Shown here: in pieces, positions 51,476 through 63,022 of the stretch
How the letters are laid out: each line of letters starts with the position of its first letter
Numbering within the stretch: the stretch's first letter is position 1
Assembly (NCBI GenBank): GCA_947846985.1
Contig: CANTUZ010000021.1
Coordinates: forward strand, 1,728,711-1,792,710
Reading direction: 5' to 3'
Origin: Fratercula arctica
Lineage: Eukaryota > Chordata > Aves > Charadriiformes > Alcidae
Length of the DNA: 64,000 bases
The notes under the pieces: generated by a model
Databases searched by the model: none
What the model was told of the DNA's origin: nothing
The model's input: the letters and a program-made list of their open reading frames with translations, nothing else
Program-made: the position numbers and the translations under genes

Positions 51476-53330
51476 CTCCCCTGGGGCCCTCAGTGCATGG
51501 CCCCAGCGCGTTGTCCCCATGCCTGCTGCATCATCCCAGTGCACTGTCCCGGTGCCACAGCGCATGGCCCCAGCGTCCCCATGCGTGGCTCCAGTATCCT
51601 GGATGATTGTCCCAGTGCCCAGGACACGGCCCTGCTGCCCCACTGCGTCACCCCACGCGTGGCTGTGTTGCCTGGGCCCTCTCCCACTGCACACACCGGG
51701 TGGCCCCATGCAATGTCCCCTGTACTGTCCCTGTGCAACGTCCCCGTGCAGCACCCTGTGCCCCGGTGCCATGTCCTGCTGCACTGGGGCACTGTCTCGG
51801 TGCATCGCATCAGAGCACTGTCCCTCTGCACTGTCACTGCTCACTGTCACTGCGCACTGTCCTGCTGCACTGCAGCATTGTCCCGGTGCACTGGAGCACT
51901 GTCCCGGTGCACTGTCCCGGTGCATTGCCGTGGAGCACTATCCCGGTGCACCAGCTCGCTGCCTCAGTGCGCAGGTTCACTGTCCCCATTCACTGTCCCC
52001 GTGCCCTGGAGCACTATCCTTGTGCACAGTGACATTGCACTGTCCTGGTGCACTGGAGCACTGGGATTCACTGTCCCCGTGCACTGGAGCACTGGGATTC
52101 ACTATGCCGGTGCACTGGAGCACATCCCTGGCACGCTGTCCTGCTGTGTTGGAGCACTGTCCCTGCACTGTCCCCATGCACTGGAGCACTGGGATTCACT
52201 GTCCCGGTGCACTGTCCCCGTGCGCTATCCCGGCGCACAGCTTCACTGTCCCAGTGCACTGGCCGGTGCACTAGTCCGGTGGAGATGCCCACCATCCTGG
52301 TGCACTATCCCGGTGCACAGTCTCATTGCCCAGTGCAGTCCCGGTGCCCTCTCCCAGTGCCCACACTCCCTGTCCCAGTGCCCTGTCCCGACGCACACAC
52401 TCACCATCCCAGTGCACTGCCTGGTGCAGACGTCCAACATCCCGGTGCACTATCCCGGTGCTCAGTCTCACCGCCCGGTGCCCCGTCCCGGTGCACTCCC
52501 TGTCCCGTGCCCTGTCCTGTGCCCTGTCCTGGCGCACACACTCACTGCCCGGTGCTCAGTCCCGGTGCACACACTCACTGTCCTGGTGCTCAGTCCCGGT
52601 GCTCAGTCCCGGTGCACACACTCACTGTCCTGTGTCCTGTCCCGGTGCTCAGTCCCGGTGCTCAGTCCCGGTGCACACACTCACTGTCCCGGTGCTCAGT
52701 CCCGGTGCTCAGTCCCGGTGCACACACTCACTGTCCTGGTGCTCAGTCCCGGTGCACACTCACTGTCCCGTGTCCTGTCCCGGTGCCCTGTCCCGGTGCT
52801 CAGATCCGGTGCTCAGTCCCGGCGCACACACTCACTGCCCGGTGCTCAGTCCCGGTGCTCAGTCCCGGTGCTCAGTCCCGGCGCACACACTCACTGTCCC
52901 GTGTCCTGTCCCGGTGCCCTGTCCCGGTGCCCTGTCCCGGTGCTCAGTCCCGGTGCTCAGTCCCGGTGTGCACACTCACTGCCCCGTGTCCTGTCCCGGT
53001 GCCCTGTCCCGGTGCTCAGTCCCGGTGCTCAGTCCCGGTGCACACACTCACTGTCCCGTGTCCTGTCCCGGTGCCCCGTCCTGGTGCCCTGTCCCAGTGC
53101 ACACACTCCCTGCCCGGTGCGCACGCCCCCTGTCCCGTGTCCTGTCCCGGTGCCCTGTCCCGGTGCTCAGTCCCGGTGCACACACTCACTGTCCCGGTGC
53201 ACTCGCAGTCCCGGTGCCCTGTCCCGGTGCCCCCCCCTCCCTGTCCCGGTGCCCACACTCACTATCCTGGTGCCTCATCCCTGTGCTCCGTCCCGGTGCC
53301 CGCACCCCCTCTCCCGGTGCTCAGCCCTCC
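51475..53330. repeat. long array of CACTGTCCCGGTGCTCAGT modules upstream of ACBD4
   Basis: Variants on an 11-12-base module (GTCCCGGTGCT/CAC). The left part is diverged; from about 52540 it is very homogeneous, with TGCTCAGTCCCGG and ACACACTCACTGTCC blocks. An open frame of about 776 codons runs through it and is a repeat artefact. Confidence 0.92.
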
Positions 53331-53419
53331 CCGCACCCGTTCCCCCGCCCCCCCCGCGCCGCGTCCCCCCCTCTTCCCGCCAGGGGGCGCCGCGCTGCGA
53401 CCGTCCCTCTCCTCGCCTA

Positions 53420-53587
53420 CCCCCATTGGTTGCCGGGCGCGAAGGGGCGGGGCGACACCTTTCGGAAGCGGCACGCTGATTGGTAGAGGGGCGGAGGGGG
53501 GGGGGGTGTTGATTGAAGGCGGGCGCTGATTGGTCCCCGCCCTCTCCCCTCACGGAGGGTGAGCCGGGCAGCGGGGCCGGTAGCGTC
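53420..53587 (+). promoter_or_regulatory. ACBD4: ACBD4 promoter with three evenly spaced inverted CCAAT boxes
   Basis: ATTGG at 53425, 53479 and 53529 (spacing 54 and 50 bases) and a GGGGCGGGGC GC box near 53446, all within 165 bases of the start codon. TATA-less and CpG-rich. NF-Y binding is the established reading of such boxes. Confidence 0.65.
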
Positions 53588-53663
53588 ATGGAGGAGGTGG
53601 CTGCGGATTGCGGGGCCCAGTTCCGCGCCGCCGTCCAGGTTATCCAAGGGCTGCCCCGGAGCG
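53588..53663 (+). CDS. ACBD4: ACBD4 exon 1 (coding part)
   Basis: [20 protein letters not shown] and GLPRS plus one base; start of the ACB domain. Donor GTGAGT. Confidence 0.94.
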
Positions 53664-56600
53664 GTGAGTTGGGGGTCCGGGAGTGGGGTCGGAGATGCTG
53701 CGGCTGGAAACGGGGACGGGGGGGCCGCCGCCGCAGCTCCCCCCGGGCCCGTTCCCGGCCCTGCTTGAAGTCGCGTCCCTCCGTAGGTTCTTACCGGCCG
53801 TCTTATGAGGAAATGCTGCGTTTCTACAGCTACTACAAGCAGGCGACGGCGGGGCGCTGCCAAGGCCCCAGACCCGGCTTCTGGGACCCCATCGGCCGGT
53901 ACAAGTGGTAAGGCTACCGGGGCCGGTTCCCCCCTGCCCCTTTCCCCCTCCCCGGGTCCGGTCCCCCCCTCTGGGTTCGGTTCCTCCCACCTCTCCCGCC
54001 CCCTCCCGGGTCCGGTTATCCCCCCCTCCCGCCCCCTCCCGGGTCCGGTTATCCCCCCCTCCCGCCCCCTCCCGGGTCCGGTTATCCCCCCTCCCGTCCC
54101 CTCTGGGTCCAGTTCCCCCCAACCCGGGTCCAGTTATCCCCCCACCCCATTCCCCCTGGGTCCAATTCCCCCCACCCTGGGTCCAGTTATCCCCCCTTCC
54201 GTCCCTCCCGGGTCCGGTTCCCCCACTCCCCTTCCTCGCCTCACAGCCGCTGCCCCCCGCAGGGATGCTTGGCACAGCCTGGGGAGGATGTCCAAGGAGG
54301 AGGCGATGGTGGCTTACGTGGCTGAGATGAAGAAAGTGGCCCAAAAGGTAATGGGGAGGGGGAGAGCGGGGTGGGTGTGTGCTCGGCGGTGCCCCTGGCG
54401 AGCTCCTGACCCCCCCAGGTCATTGACACGGTGCCCATGGATGAGACGACGGAGGAGATGTTCAGGTACTTCGAGCCGCTCTACGATGTGATCCACGACA
54501 TGCCCCGACCCCCTGAGGCCTTCTTCAAGAGGAAAAGGGGTGAGTGGGAGCCGCTGTGCCCTGCTTGTGCCCAGTGCGTCCCCCACCTCTGTGCCACACT
54601 CTTCTCTCCTGGCACGTCACTCTTCCCTGCTTGCTTCTGCACCAGTGCGGCCATCACCTCTGGGCTCTGCTCCTCGCCACGGCGCATTGTTCTGTCCCCC
54701 CTGAGGAGGGGACAGGATGGACGCACAATGTCCCATCTGACTCCCCTGCCATCACCCAGCTGCTGCCAAGCTGCTTGTTTGGGCACCCCCAAACAAGTGT
54801 CTCTTCGAGTGATGCAAGTGTCTTTTCAGCTTGGACTTTCTCTCTGCAAAACTTTGAGGAGAGGACTTGAGGTTGGCTTCCAAGTGCCCCTTGGCCCCAA
54901 TCCCTGGAGCCAGGGATCAGCTTCTGTGGGGTGTTGGGGCAAGCAGGCTGTGCTTTCTCCTGGCGCTGGCCCACCTCCGGGTAGGGCGGGCTGTGTACAG
55001 TGAGTGCGGGTCATCTCACGTGGACATATGGATAGGCCAGGCAGCTTTTGCTGTGGAGTGGATATGGAGAAACTGGGGTTGAGAAACGGGATTACTGGGA
55101 CTGCCTGGCGCTAGATCAGAGTCCTTCCATGCCTGTGGCTGCCACCTCAGGCTGAGAGGTGGCTGGGGACCTCTCAGGAGCAGGGCAGTCCTCGGTGTAC
55201 CTGACTTGTGAGAAGCATCTGAATGAGTGAGGGGCTGGACATGGTGTTTCAGAAAAGCGTTGGCTACTGCGGAGCTGTGTGTCTGGAGGTTTGGCTGTGC
55301 CGCATCTCCAGTAGATGAACTCAACAGCAGATGAGCTTTCAGGGTATATTTGCAGCGGTTGTGTAAACTGTCAGTGCTTTGCTAATGTTGGAAGAGCGCT
55401 GACAAAGAGCCTTGCTCCCTGCCTGTCCCCAGGCATCTGTCGTGTGTCTGTCACATTACTGTCACCCCCTGCTTCCAACAAGGATGCTGAAAACACGCCA
55501 CCTGTAGGGCTTGATCTCAGGTTGGCTGCGCCTTCCTGTGGTACCCAAGCGCTGCTGTTCTCTATTTTCACACTGAATCTCCTTTAAAAGGCAAATAGAC
55601 TCGGCTTTTCTCTGGAACATAAAAGCTGGGTCAAAACTCCTGGTCATTACCCACTTGGGAGTGTCATCCTGCGCTACTGTCACTTAAATTCACAGTAGCA
55701 TCTGTGGAGCGAATGAGCCTGAGGCGTCTGTTTTAAGCTGCTGAACTTCTTATGCTGTTGAGTCATTTGTTTTAAAGGTTCTCAAAACCGCCTTCAGATT
55801 TTCTGTGATTGCAGCTTCTGTTACCAATAATCCAGAGGAGAAAGGTGGTTTTAGACACCATGGCGGGTGAGAGGGGTGTGTGGAAGGTGCAGGGCCCTGG
55901 GCAGCTGTGGAGCTTTTGGGGAACAGAGGTGCTGCACCGGGGGAGTCCGGGCAGGTTTGGTTTTGTTTATTTACAAAGTCAACGCACCATAAAGTGGCAC
56001 TTGGAACCCAAATTGTGAATGGTTCAGGGTCCCAACAGGTCTAAAGCCTCACCAGCGTCTTGTATGTGTAGGCTAAGACTCTGAAGCAAGCAGTAACTGA
56101 CAATTAAGCCCTTAATGAGCAGGCCTGGTGCTGCTCTGACAGCCCTGCAAGTGCAGGGGGCCGGTGTTGGAGCAAGGCAGTGATGTGTGAGGTGGCAGGA
56201 CCCTGCCTGTGCCCTCCCCCGCTATGGGGCAGGTTCAGGGGTCACAGCATGTGCGCTGAGGAGGGATTTGAGGATAGCAGTGGTCCCTGAGCAGAGCAGC
56301 CCTGGCCCTAAGTCTTGTGTGGGGTGAGAGCTGTCCTCGTCCCCCCCCAGGGGGGTTCAGTCACCTGGGCTGGGCTCTGGGGGGTCCCGCAGCCATGAGC
56401 ACACTGCGGTGGCGAAAGCAGGTTGGGAATGGCGGAGATGTGTGGGCAAGGCGTAGGCAGGGCAGGTTGCCACATACCTGCCTGGCAAGGAGCAGGGAGC
56501 AAAGTCCCCAGGGGCAGCAGGAAAAGTGGCTGGGCTTAACCCTGTGGGCTTGGCGGGGAGGGCTGGATCCCTGGGCCCAACCTGGGGTGCTGCTGCCGCC

Positions 56601-59600
56601 GACTGAAAGCCCCCACAGGCGATGTGCTGTGCATTGCCTGGACAAGGCTCTTCCCAGCCAACCCTTCTTGTGTTAGGCTCTGTTTATTACTGTGGATGTG
56701 CCATGTGCCCTGCCAGGGGACGAGGACAGTGGTCGTCACCAGTTGGTGTTAACCCACCTGTTGGCTGGTGCTGATCCCTCTGCTTGCTGCCGCAGGGGCT
56801 TGGGGGACAGGGATTCCCCTGTCACCCCCGGGTGAGTGAGATGCTCTGCACGGCGTAGACCCTGCTGACCGGTTGAGCTTGCGTTGATTCCCAGGCATGG
56901 GCAAATGGATCTGGCCCCTCTCCATCTCTGCTAGCCGCTGTGCGTGTCCAGAGGCTGCTGGCCTGCCTGGCAGGAGGGTGACCCTGCATCTGTGTGTCCC
57001 CCAGCCGTGCTGAGCCCAGCCTGCACTGCGAGGATCGCCTGCAATGCATTAATTCTCCTCTGCCTCTTCCCCTCCATGCAGGCAGTCAGGAGCAGACAGC
57101 CAACCGCAGCCAGGACGACCCAGCGAGCAGCCCGGCTCCGGAGCGCCCCGAAGATGCCCTGCCCGAGGAGCGGCAGAATGGGCCGCACGTGCCAGGTTGG
57201 TCTCCCTGGTGTGACCAGCACCCGGCAGAGACCCTGCGGAGGAGACACTGGCATTGGGGCTGGGGAACTGTGGGCTTCAGGCACCTCTGGTCTGACTCTG
57301 CGGGTGTTTCAGGTGTCGCCCAACTCCCAGCGAGCTGGAGCTGTTTGTGGGTCCGGCTCTTGGCGCTGTTCTTGATGCCGGGGTAACCCTCAGCATGGTG
57401 GTTGGACTCTGTTGCTCTTATCTGTGCCAAGGGGCCTGATTCTGCTAAATGCAGTGAGAAGGTGAGGGTGTTTCCCTGTGGACTGGGAAAACATTGCCTT
57501 GGAAGGTCCGTGTTCTGGGAGGGGACCTTCTCCATCGGCTGAAGCCAAGTCCGTCCCTTCAGCAGCACCGGGAGCCATGGTGCCGAGCCCCAGCTGTCCC
57601 TGCCTGTGCTGTGGCTGATGCCTTGGTCCTGGTTTTTCTTGTACACCCCCTTGCACGCTCACCCACCCACCGCTGTGTCCCTTGAGGGCATGTGTGGTTC
57701 TCCCAGCCCGGAGGGGCCTCCCTCTGTGCCCTGGGTTGGGCAGGGTGCTCCAGGGAGGAAAACATTCCTCCCGCTGCCATCCCGGCCCTCCCCCGAGGAA
57801 CATATATGGTCACCGAGCCAGCGCCTGTGTCCAGGCCATGCCCCTCCTTGAGCACGCCTGGGTTGGCAGCGTGTGGGGAGCTGGGCAGCGTCCCTGCCTG
57901 CACGGTGGGGCATGCTGTCATCACCCTGGTGGCAGTTGGTGTGGTGGGAACGGTCCTTGCTCCCTCCCAGAGCAGCTGGAGCTGTGGATCCCGCTGGAGG
58001 AGCTCCTGGGGGTTCGATGGCTGCCATGGCAGCCCTGTCCCCAGGTGGGAGCCACACGGGGCCAGAGAAACCCTAAAATGGCACCACGTCGGAGCGTGCC
58101 TGCCTGTCAGCGGGGCTCTGTGACACCGTGGGCAGGAGAAGGGGAAATTCAGTCCTTGGATTAACAACTGTGATCTGGGAGTTAGTAACAGAGCCAGTTT
58201 CTCCCCTCTCTGTGCCTCAGTTTCCTTCTCCTCCTGCCTCACCTTGTGCACGCAGGCGCTGCCCTCCTGCCCGCTTGGGGACCTGTTGCCTTGCAGCTGT
58301 GCTGAGCTTCTGCTGCTCTCCAGACATGGCTGAAACACCTCTGTGCCCTGCCAGCGCTGCCCGCGGCTGAGCCCTGTGCTTCCCTTCCAGGAGGTGGGCT
58401 GGCTCCTGCCGTCGAGGTGCTTGAGGGTAGCCAGGTGACCAGTGACTCTGAGGGGGACGTGTACTGCGATACCCTGGAGCTTATGGAGCCTGAGCAGGTA
58501 ACGGAGGGCTGGGAAGCGCTGGGAGGCTTTACCTGCTGCCAGCCTTGCCCTGCCTGTGCTGCACAGGCAGATCTCTCCGTGCTCGGCTCTGCACGCCACC
58601 GCGGCACTGCACTGCCATGCTGGGAGCCCAGTGAGACTCCCAAAACCTGCGAGGCCACCTGGCTGCACCCCTCTCTGCTCTGTGTCCCTCTTGGAGCCGG
58701 GTCCCTGTCACTGAGGGGAGGCTGAGGAGCCCTTGGTGTGTCCCGGCACCACCCACAGCCCCCCACATTCATGCGGTGCGGCTCCCGTGGGGCACTGGTG
58801 AGCTGAGCGAGGCTGGTAGCCCCAAGTGGGGCTGGTGGGGGCAACTCATTTACACCCTGTCCACTCGCTCTCTGCTCCCTGCCACTGGGCAGCGTTTGTC
58901 ACTTGAGGTGCTAGGGTGAGGCTCAGGGTGGGCACACACACCAGTCCCCACCACCCGGCCGTCCAGCTTCTCCTGGGGCTCTTCTGCCACCTCGAGCCTG
59001 GGCGTTCTGCTCTGTCACCTCCCAAACCCTGTGCTCGCTGGTGGGATTTGGCTTCACTGAGCCCCACAGGCCCTCCACCACCAAAACTGTCACCGTGAGG
59101 CTGGGGGACGACACCACCACTGCCCTGGCATCACCTGCCTCTCGACGGCTGTGCCCCGGGGGAGGGCAGTGGGGGTCTCAGGGCCCTTCTTCTCTCCCCT
59201 GCCACAGGCTGGGTGGCCGCTAGGTCTCTCCCCGGATGGCGTTGGGGCTGGGTCTGAGCCCCCCGTGCGCTGCAGCGCCGGGCAGGGGGAGCGGGGCGAA
59301 GGCAGAAGAGGAGAGGGGAGGAGCGGCGCTGGCCTCGCAGCCCATGGCTCCGAGAGAGGTGGGTGCAGCGTTTGGCTCCTGCGCGCCTTCCCGCTGCTCC
59401 CTCCCCACCTCCCAGCACCCAGGGCTGGGTCTCAGGGGGCTGCGACCACCAACGGGGCACAGTCTGGCTTCAGCGCCCAGGTCCTTCAGTAGCCGTGAGC
59501 AGTCCTGAGTGTCCCCTCTCGTCATCCCTTGGTCCCCAAGCAGTTTGGTGTCTTTACCCCTCTAGGATGTGGCTTATGTTGCCCATTTCTTGCTAAATGG

Positions 59601-61279
59601 CTTAAATTTGGGGGATGCTCTACCGGCTCCTCTCCAGCAGCTGGGTGGGGAGTGCGGGTCCCTGGGTGCCTGCTCCGGGGTGGCATTGGGACAGCAGGGG
59701 TGATGCCACTGCCTCACCTGGGCACAGCCTACCCATCTCATGCTTATCTTCCCCTCCAAGGTAATGTTTCGGAAAACCCTCCCGGGCCGCTTGACCTTGG
59801 GAGTTGGCTTGTAAGGAGGTGGATGAAGCCAGGCTGGGCCGTCCCCCGGGTGCCACAGGGGCTGGCACTGAGCCCCTACCTGTCTCCCGCTCGCGGCACC
59901 GATCATCCGGGTGTTTGCTGGGCCGCAGCCGGGTGGGTTTGGAGCCTGGCAGGGGGCCAGCGGTGCAGGCGAGGCATCCTGCATGGCCTTTGGTGTCCTG
60001 GCAGCGCCAGGTGAAGCCAGGTGACCCACATGTACCGCTGCACCTGCCATGGCAGCAGGCTGGAGGTCACCCACTGCCACCACCTGGGGGGGCATGGTGG
60101 CCCGTGTCCCTGAGGAGGGGGTGGCTGGGCTGGGAGCTCCCAGCTCTGCCCAGAGTGGCTGCGGTGTGGGCTGAGCTGATAGCGTGTGGTGCGGGCACCG
60201 GTGAGCTCCATCACTCGCCATTGGGTGACAGCGCACAGGGGTCCTGGGGGAGCATGAGGGGTGCTCGGGCACCCTGTGCTCCCCCTGAGCAGCGCCCGTC
60301 TCTGTGCCCCACAGATCTCCGGCTTGCCGGGGGAGAGCAGGACGCCAAGAGAGAGCAGCTGGATGCCCACGTGGCCGGCACCGTCCGGGCCCTGCAGGAT
60401 AATATGCAGCGAGTGCTGGAGCGCCTGAGCCAGCTAGAGATGCTCGCCTCAGCCCAGGTAGGTGCCATGCAGGGAGCCGCCATGTGCCGATGCCGGCCAG
60501 GCCGCGATGCCCACGCCGGTGTAGGCCAGGCTGGCAGGGCTCAGCCCGGGTAGACCTCGGGGTTTGGTGACACATCCCGGCAGGGCGGAGGTTGTGCTGC
60601 TCTCATCCGCCCTGGGGGGCAGGCAGGGAACTGGGAGGGCAGGCAGGGGGCAGGCAGGGAGCTGGGGGAGGCAGGCAGGGAGCAGGCAGGGTACTGTGGG
60701 GCACGCAGGGGGTTCGGGGGGGCAGGCAGGGAGCAGGCAGGGAGCCAGGGGGCAGGAAGGGAGCCAGGGGAGGTAGGCAGGGAGCCACCGCTCCCCTCAT
60801 TCCACCGGCCCCAGGGATCCCACACCAGTTTCCCCATCTGCATCCCTCGCGGGAGCCCTGAGTGGGCTCAATTCTGCCCCTTCCCTCCCTCTCACGGGGC
60901 CGCAGAGGCTGGAAAGGGGGTGCCCAGCCCCGCCTGCACCCCAAAACTCCCCTCTCTTGCAGGGGGAGGCAGCTGGGACCGACCCTGGCCACCCGCTCGC
61001 TCCACAGGTGAGTTGGAGGTGGTGACATGACAGATGTGACAAGGACCGCTGGGCTGTGACAGTGGCCTGCTGCCACCGGCCTTTCAGCGGAGCGCTGGGG
61101 GGGATGTCTGGTCACACTGGTGCCACCTTTGTCCCCCTCCCCACGCTGCCTCTCTGTCCCCTCACCAGGAAATGTCCCCATGGCCCCTGACTGTCTCCCC
61201 GCGCACCCTGCTCTTCCTCATCGCCTGGCCCTTCATCACCCAGTGGCTGCTGCGCCGCTGGCAGGGCAAGATGAGGTGA
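53588..61279 (+). CDS. ACBD4: acyl-CoA-binding domain-containing protein 4 (ACBD4), 10 coding exons
   Basis: Exons: 53588-53663, 53787-53907, 54263-54347, 54419-54539, 57082-57195, 58391-58497, 59208-59358, 60315-60457, 60963-61007, 61169-61279; 1,074 nt, 357 aa (human isoforms about 268-305). A tail-anchored peroxisomal protein that binds long-chain acyl-CoA and contacts ER VAP proteins. ACB domain, residues about 9-105: [20 protein letters not shown] and [16 protein letters not shown] carry the ligand-binding Tyr and Lys residues. A FFAT-like core (DVYCDTLE) lies in exon 6. Exon 7 is Gly/Arg/Ser low complexity. Exon 8 forms a coiled-coil-like helix ([17 protein letters not shown]). Exon 10 has a hydrophobic anchor ([16 protein letters not shown]) and the basic tail RRWQGKMR. 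All phases agree. The middle exons (5 and 7) are the least conserved and least certain. Confidence 0.95.
53787..53907 (+). CDS. ACBD4: ACBD4 exon 2
   Basis: [19 protein letters not shown] to DPIGRYK, core of the acyl-CoA site. Acceptor CCGTAG, donor GTAAGG. Confidence 0.97.
53935..54235. repeat. ACBD4: 33-bp tandem repeat in ACBD4 intron 2
   Basis: GTCCGGTTATCCCCCCCTCC units with a CCCGCCCCCTCCCGG tail. Three nearly perfect copies near 54010-54090, others diverged. Confidence 0.88.
54263..54347 (+). CDS. ACBD4: ACBD4 exon 3
   Basis: [20 protein letters not shown] to KKVAQK, third and fourth helices of the ACB domain. Acceptor CCGCAG, donor GTAATG. Confidence 0.97.
54419..54539 (+). CDS. ACBD4: ACBD4 exon 4
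   Basis: [20 protein letters not shown] to FFKRKR, the conserved segment after the ACB fold. Acceptor CCCCAG, donor GTGAGT. Confidence 0.96.
57082..57195 (+). CDS. ACBD4: ACBD4 exon 5
   Basis: [20 protein letters not shown] to GPHVP, a disordered acidic/Pro linker. Phases fit on both sides; acceptor ATGCAG, donor GTTGGT is weak. Supported by frame more than by similarity. Confidence 0.8.
58391..58497 (+). CDS. ACBD4: ACBD4 exon 6, FFAT-like motif
   Basis: [20 protein letters not shown], then [15 protein letters not shown], matching human EVFCDSLEQLEPE and the VAP-binding motif of ACBD5. Acidic residues precede the core as usual for FFAT motifs. Acceptor TTCCAG, donor GTAACG. Confidence 0.93.
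59208..59358 (+). CDS. ACBD4: ACBD4 exon 7, low-complexity linker
   Basis: Fifty codons, [18 protein letters not shown] to LAAHGSER plus one base, between acceptor TGCCACAG and donor GTGGGT. It is the only exon found here whose length (151) reconciles the phases of exons 6 and 8. Composition is Gly/Arg-rich, unlike the human exon. Confidence 0.72.
60315..60457 (+). CDS. ACBD4: ACBD4 exon 8, helical segment
   Basis: [20 protein letters not shown] to QLEMLASAQ; the VRALQ heptad region is conserved with human. Acceptor CCACAG, donor GTAGGT. Confidence 0.93.
60605..60790. repeat. GGCAGGCAGGGAGC short-unit array in ACBD4 intron 8
   Basis: About ten copies of an 11-18-base unit containing GCAGGCAGGG. 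Confidence 0.85.
60963..61007 (+). CDS. ACBD4: ACBD4 exon 9, 15 codons
   Basis: [15 protein letters not shown], phase 0 on both ends, between acceptor CTTGCAG and donor GTGAGT. Skipping would keep the frame. Confidence 0.85.
61169..61279 (+). CDS. ACBD4: ACBD4 exon 10, tail anchor and stop
   Basis: [19 protein letters not shown] to WQGKMR and TGA. A single hydrophobic segment followed by a basic tail targets tail-anchored proteins to peroxisomes. Acceptor CACCAG. Confidence 0.95.
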   Translation, partial: EMSPWPLTVSPRTLLFLIAWPFITQWLLRRWQGKMR

Positions 61280-61643
61280 CAGCTGCGTCCCCCATGCCAC
61301 CTCCGGCCCCGAGCCAGGATGCAGGATGTCACCATCCCGCTTCGACACGCCACAGGATCACGGAGGGAAGGGCCTCATCCATCCAGGAGGGGCTCCCGCA
61401 GGCCGGGACCCCCCATCCCAGGGGGGACGGGGACGCCACTGCGCACCGCTGATTGTCACCGTCACTCTCAGGGTCACTCATCCGCCGGGATGGACACGGG
61501 AATGTGTCCGTGGGGTGCAGGATCCCCCGAGGGGGGGATCCCCTCGCTGCCACGCACAGAGGGACCTGGTGTTGGGGGGGGGCGGGGGACAGCCACCGTC
61601 CCTGTCCCAGGGTTCCATGACGTGCTTGGACATCTGAACCTCA

Positions 61644-61649
61644 ATTAAA
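61644..61649 (+). terminator. ACBD4: ACBD4 poly(A) signal ATTAAA
   Basis: CAATTAAAG about 365 bases past the stop, followed by a T-rich stretch. Confidence 0.65.
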
Positions 61650-61669
61650 GTTGCCTTTTCAATCTGTCC

Positions 61670-62460
61670 CCGGGCTGTCGGCTGCGGCGGGGGGGGACCA
61701 GCCATCACCCTGGTCACCCTGCCTTGTCCCCGCCATGGTGGCAGCTGGGGGGGGGGGAGGGGGGGAAGGGGCAGGGGATTGTCCCCAAACCCCGACCTGT
61801 CCTCCCTGGCCACATCCTGTCCCCGTCCTTAGGGTCCCCAAGGCCATGGCAGGGGGTCGCGGTGCCGGGGGGGGGATCCTCGGCGTGGCAACCCCCGGGC
61901 GGGGCGGGGGGCGGGGTTGGGGGTCCCGTTCCCCGCCCCCCTCGCCCGGGGATTGCCACCGCCCCCCCTCAAGGACCGTATGAAGAGTGGGGGGACACTG
62001 CCAATGTGGAGGTGGCAGGATCAGGCCCCGGGCTACCCTGACCTCCCCCCCCCCGAAAAAAAAGAGGACGCGGTCCCTTTAAGGCGGGACTTGTTTACCG
62101 CTCGGGTTTGTTTACATCTCCCTCCGCCCGCCTGCACCTTTCGAAGCACGCAGCGCGGTTGCGGGGTTCCTCCGCCCCCCCCCCCCCCACACCGTGTCCC
62201 TCCGGGGGGTGTCCCCGCCGCCCGCCCCATTACAGCCCCACCCACCCCACCGCCCCCCCGGGGGAAAAGGAAGGGGGGGACGGCACACACGACGATACCC
62301 AAGCACATCCCGCTGACTACTCCGCGCTGCTTAGGGACTCTTTTTTCGGGCCGTCCCACCGGCTCGGGGGAGGGGACGCGGCCCTGAAGGTCGCCGGGCG
62401 CCGCTCCCGGTGGCCCCCCCCCCTGCTTCGCGTGTGGTACATCCCAGCCCCGCCTCATCC
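61670..62460. other. ACBD4-HEXIM1 spacer
   Basis: Unique, GC-rich with G and C homopolymer runs; no exon or repeat array seen. Confidence 0.5.
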
Positions 62461-63022
62461 CTCTCCTGATTGGCGGCGCCGCGCGGGAGTGACACCCGGC
62501 GCGCCCAATGGCGACGCAGCTCCCGCCGGGCAGAGTGGGCGGGGCGCGGCGGGTGTTCCCGCCCTCCTCGCCCGCCGATTGGCGGCGGGGGCGGCACCGC
62601 CCGCGCGCGGCGGGCGGGGCGCGGCGGGCGGCGGGGCGCGCGGCGGGGCGGGGCGGGGCAGCGCGCCTGCGCGGGGCGGGGCGGGGCGCGCGCAGGTATT
62701 TAAGGCGGGGGAGCGGGCGGGGAGCTGCAGTGGGGAGCAGGCGGCGGCGGTGGCGGGTGGCAGCGCGGGGCGGGGCGCGGCGGAGGCGGCAGGGGGGAGG
62801 CGGCGGCGGCGCGTGCCATGCGCGCGGGGGGGCGGGCCCGGCGGCGTTAACCCCTCGGCGACCGGTATCGGTGACCCCCGGGGCCTGGGCCCCGCGCCAT
62901 GGCCCGGGCGGCCTGAGGGGGAAACGGGGAGTTTGGGAGGGGGTGGTGGTGGCGGGGGGGGCGGGGAGCGGCCCCATGCGGGGCGGGTAGCGCCGGTCCC
63001 CGAGGGAACGGAGCCGAGCGCC
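62460..63022 (+). promoter_or_regulatory. HEXIM1: HEXIM1 promoter and 5' UTR, CpG island with TATA-type box
   Basis: Dense CpG and many GGGGCGGGGC Sp1-type boxes (62600-62690), inverted CCAAT boxes (ATTGG near 62469 and 62578), and a TATTTAAG box at 62697-62704. This predicts a start near 62730 and a 5' UTR of about 290 bases. Confidence 0.65.

Noticed and set aside
51149..53479. 776-codon open frame on the plus strand
   Set aside because: It consists of minisatellite translated in one frame (Ser/Pro/Cys/Val repeats). Other frames and the opposite strand are equally open, and there is no known domain.
59276..59358. Shorter ACBD4 exon 7 starting after GCGCTGCAG
   Set aside because: Its length (83) breaks the phase between exons 6 and 8; the exon starting at 59208 fits.
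59574..60575. 333-codon minus-strand frame over ACBD4 exon 8
   Set aside because: Shadow of a real plus-strand exon plus introns; no domain and no splice context.
62108..63022. Upstream in-frame extension of HEXIM1
   Set aside because: The frame stays open because the CpG island lacks stop codons. A TATTTAAG box at 62697 lies inside it, and homology begins only after 63023.
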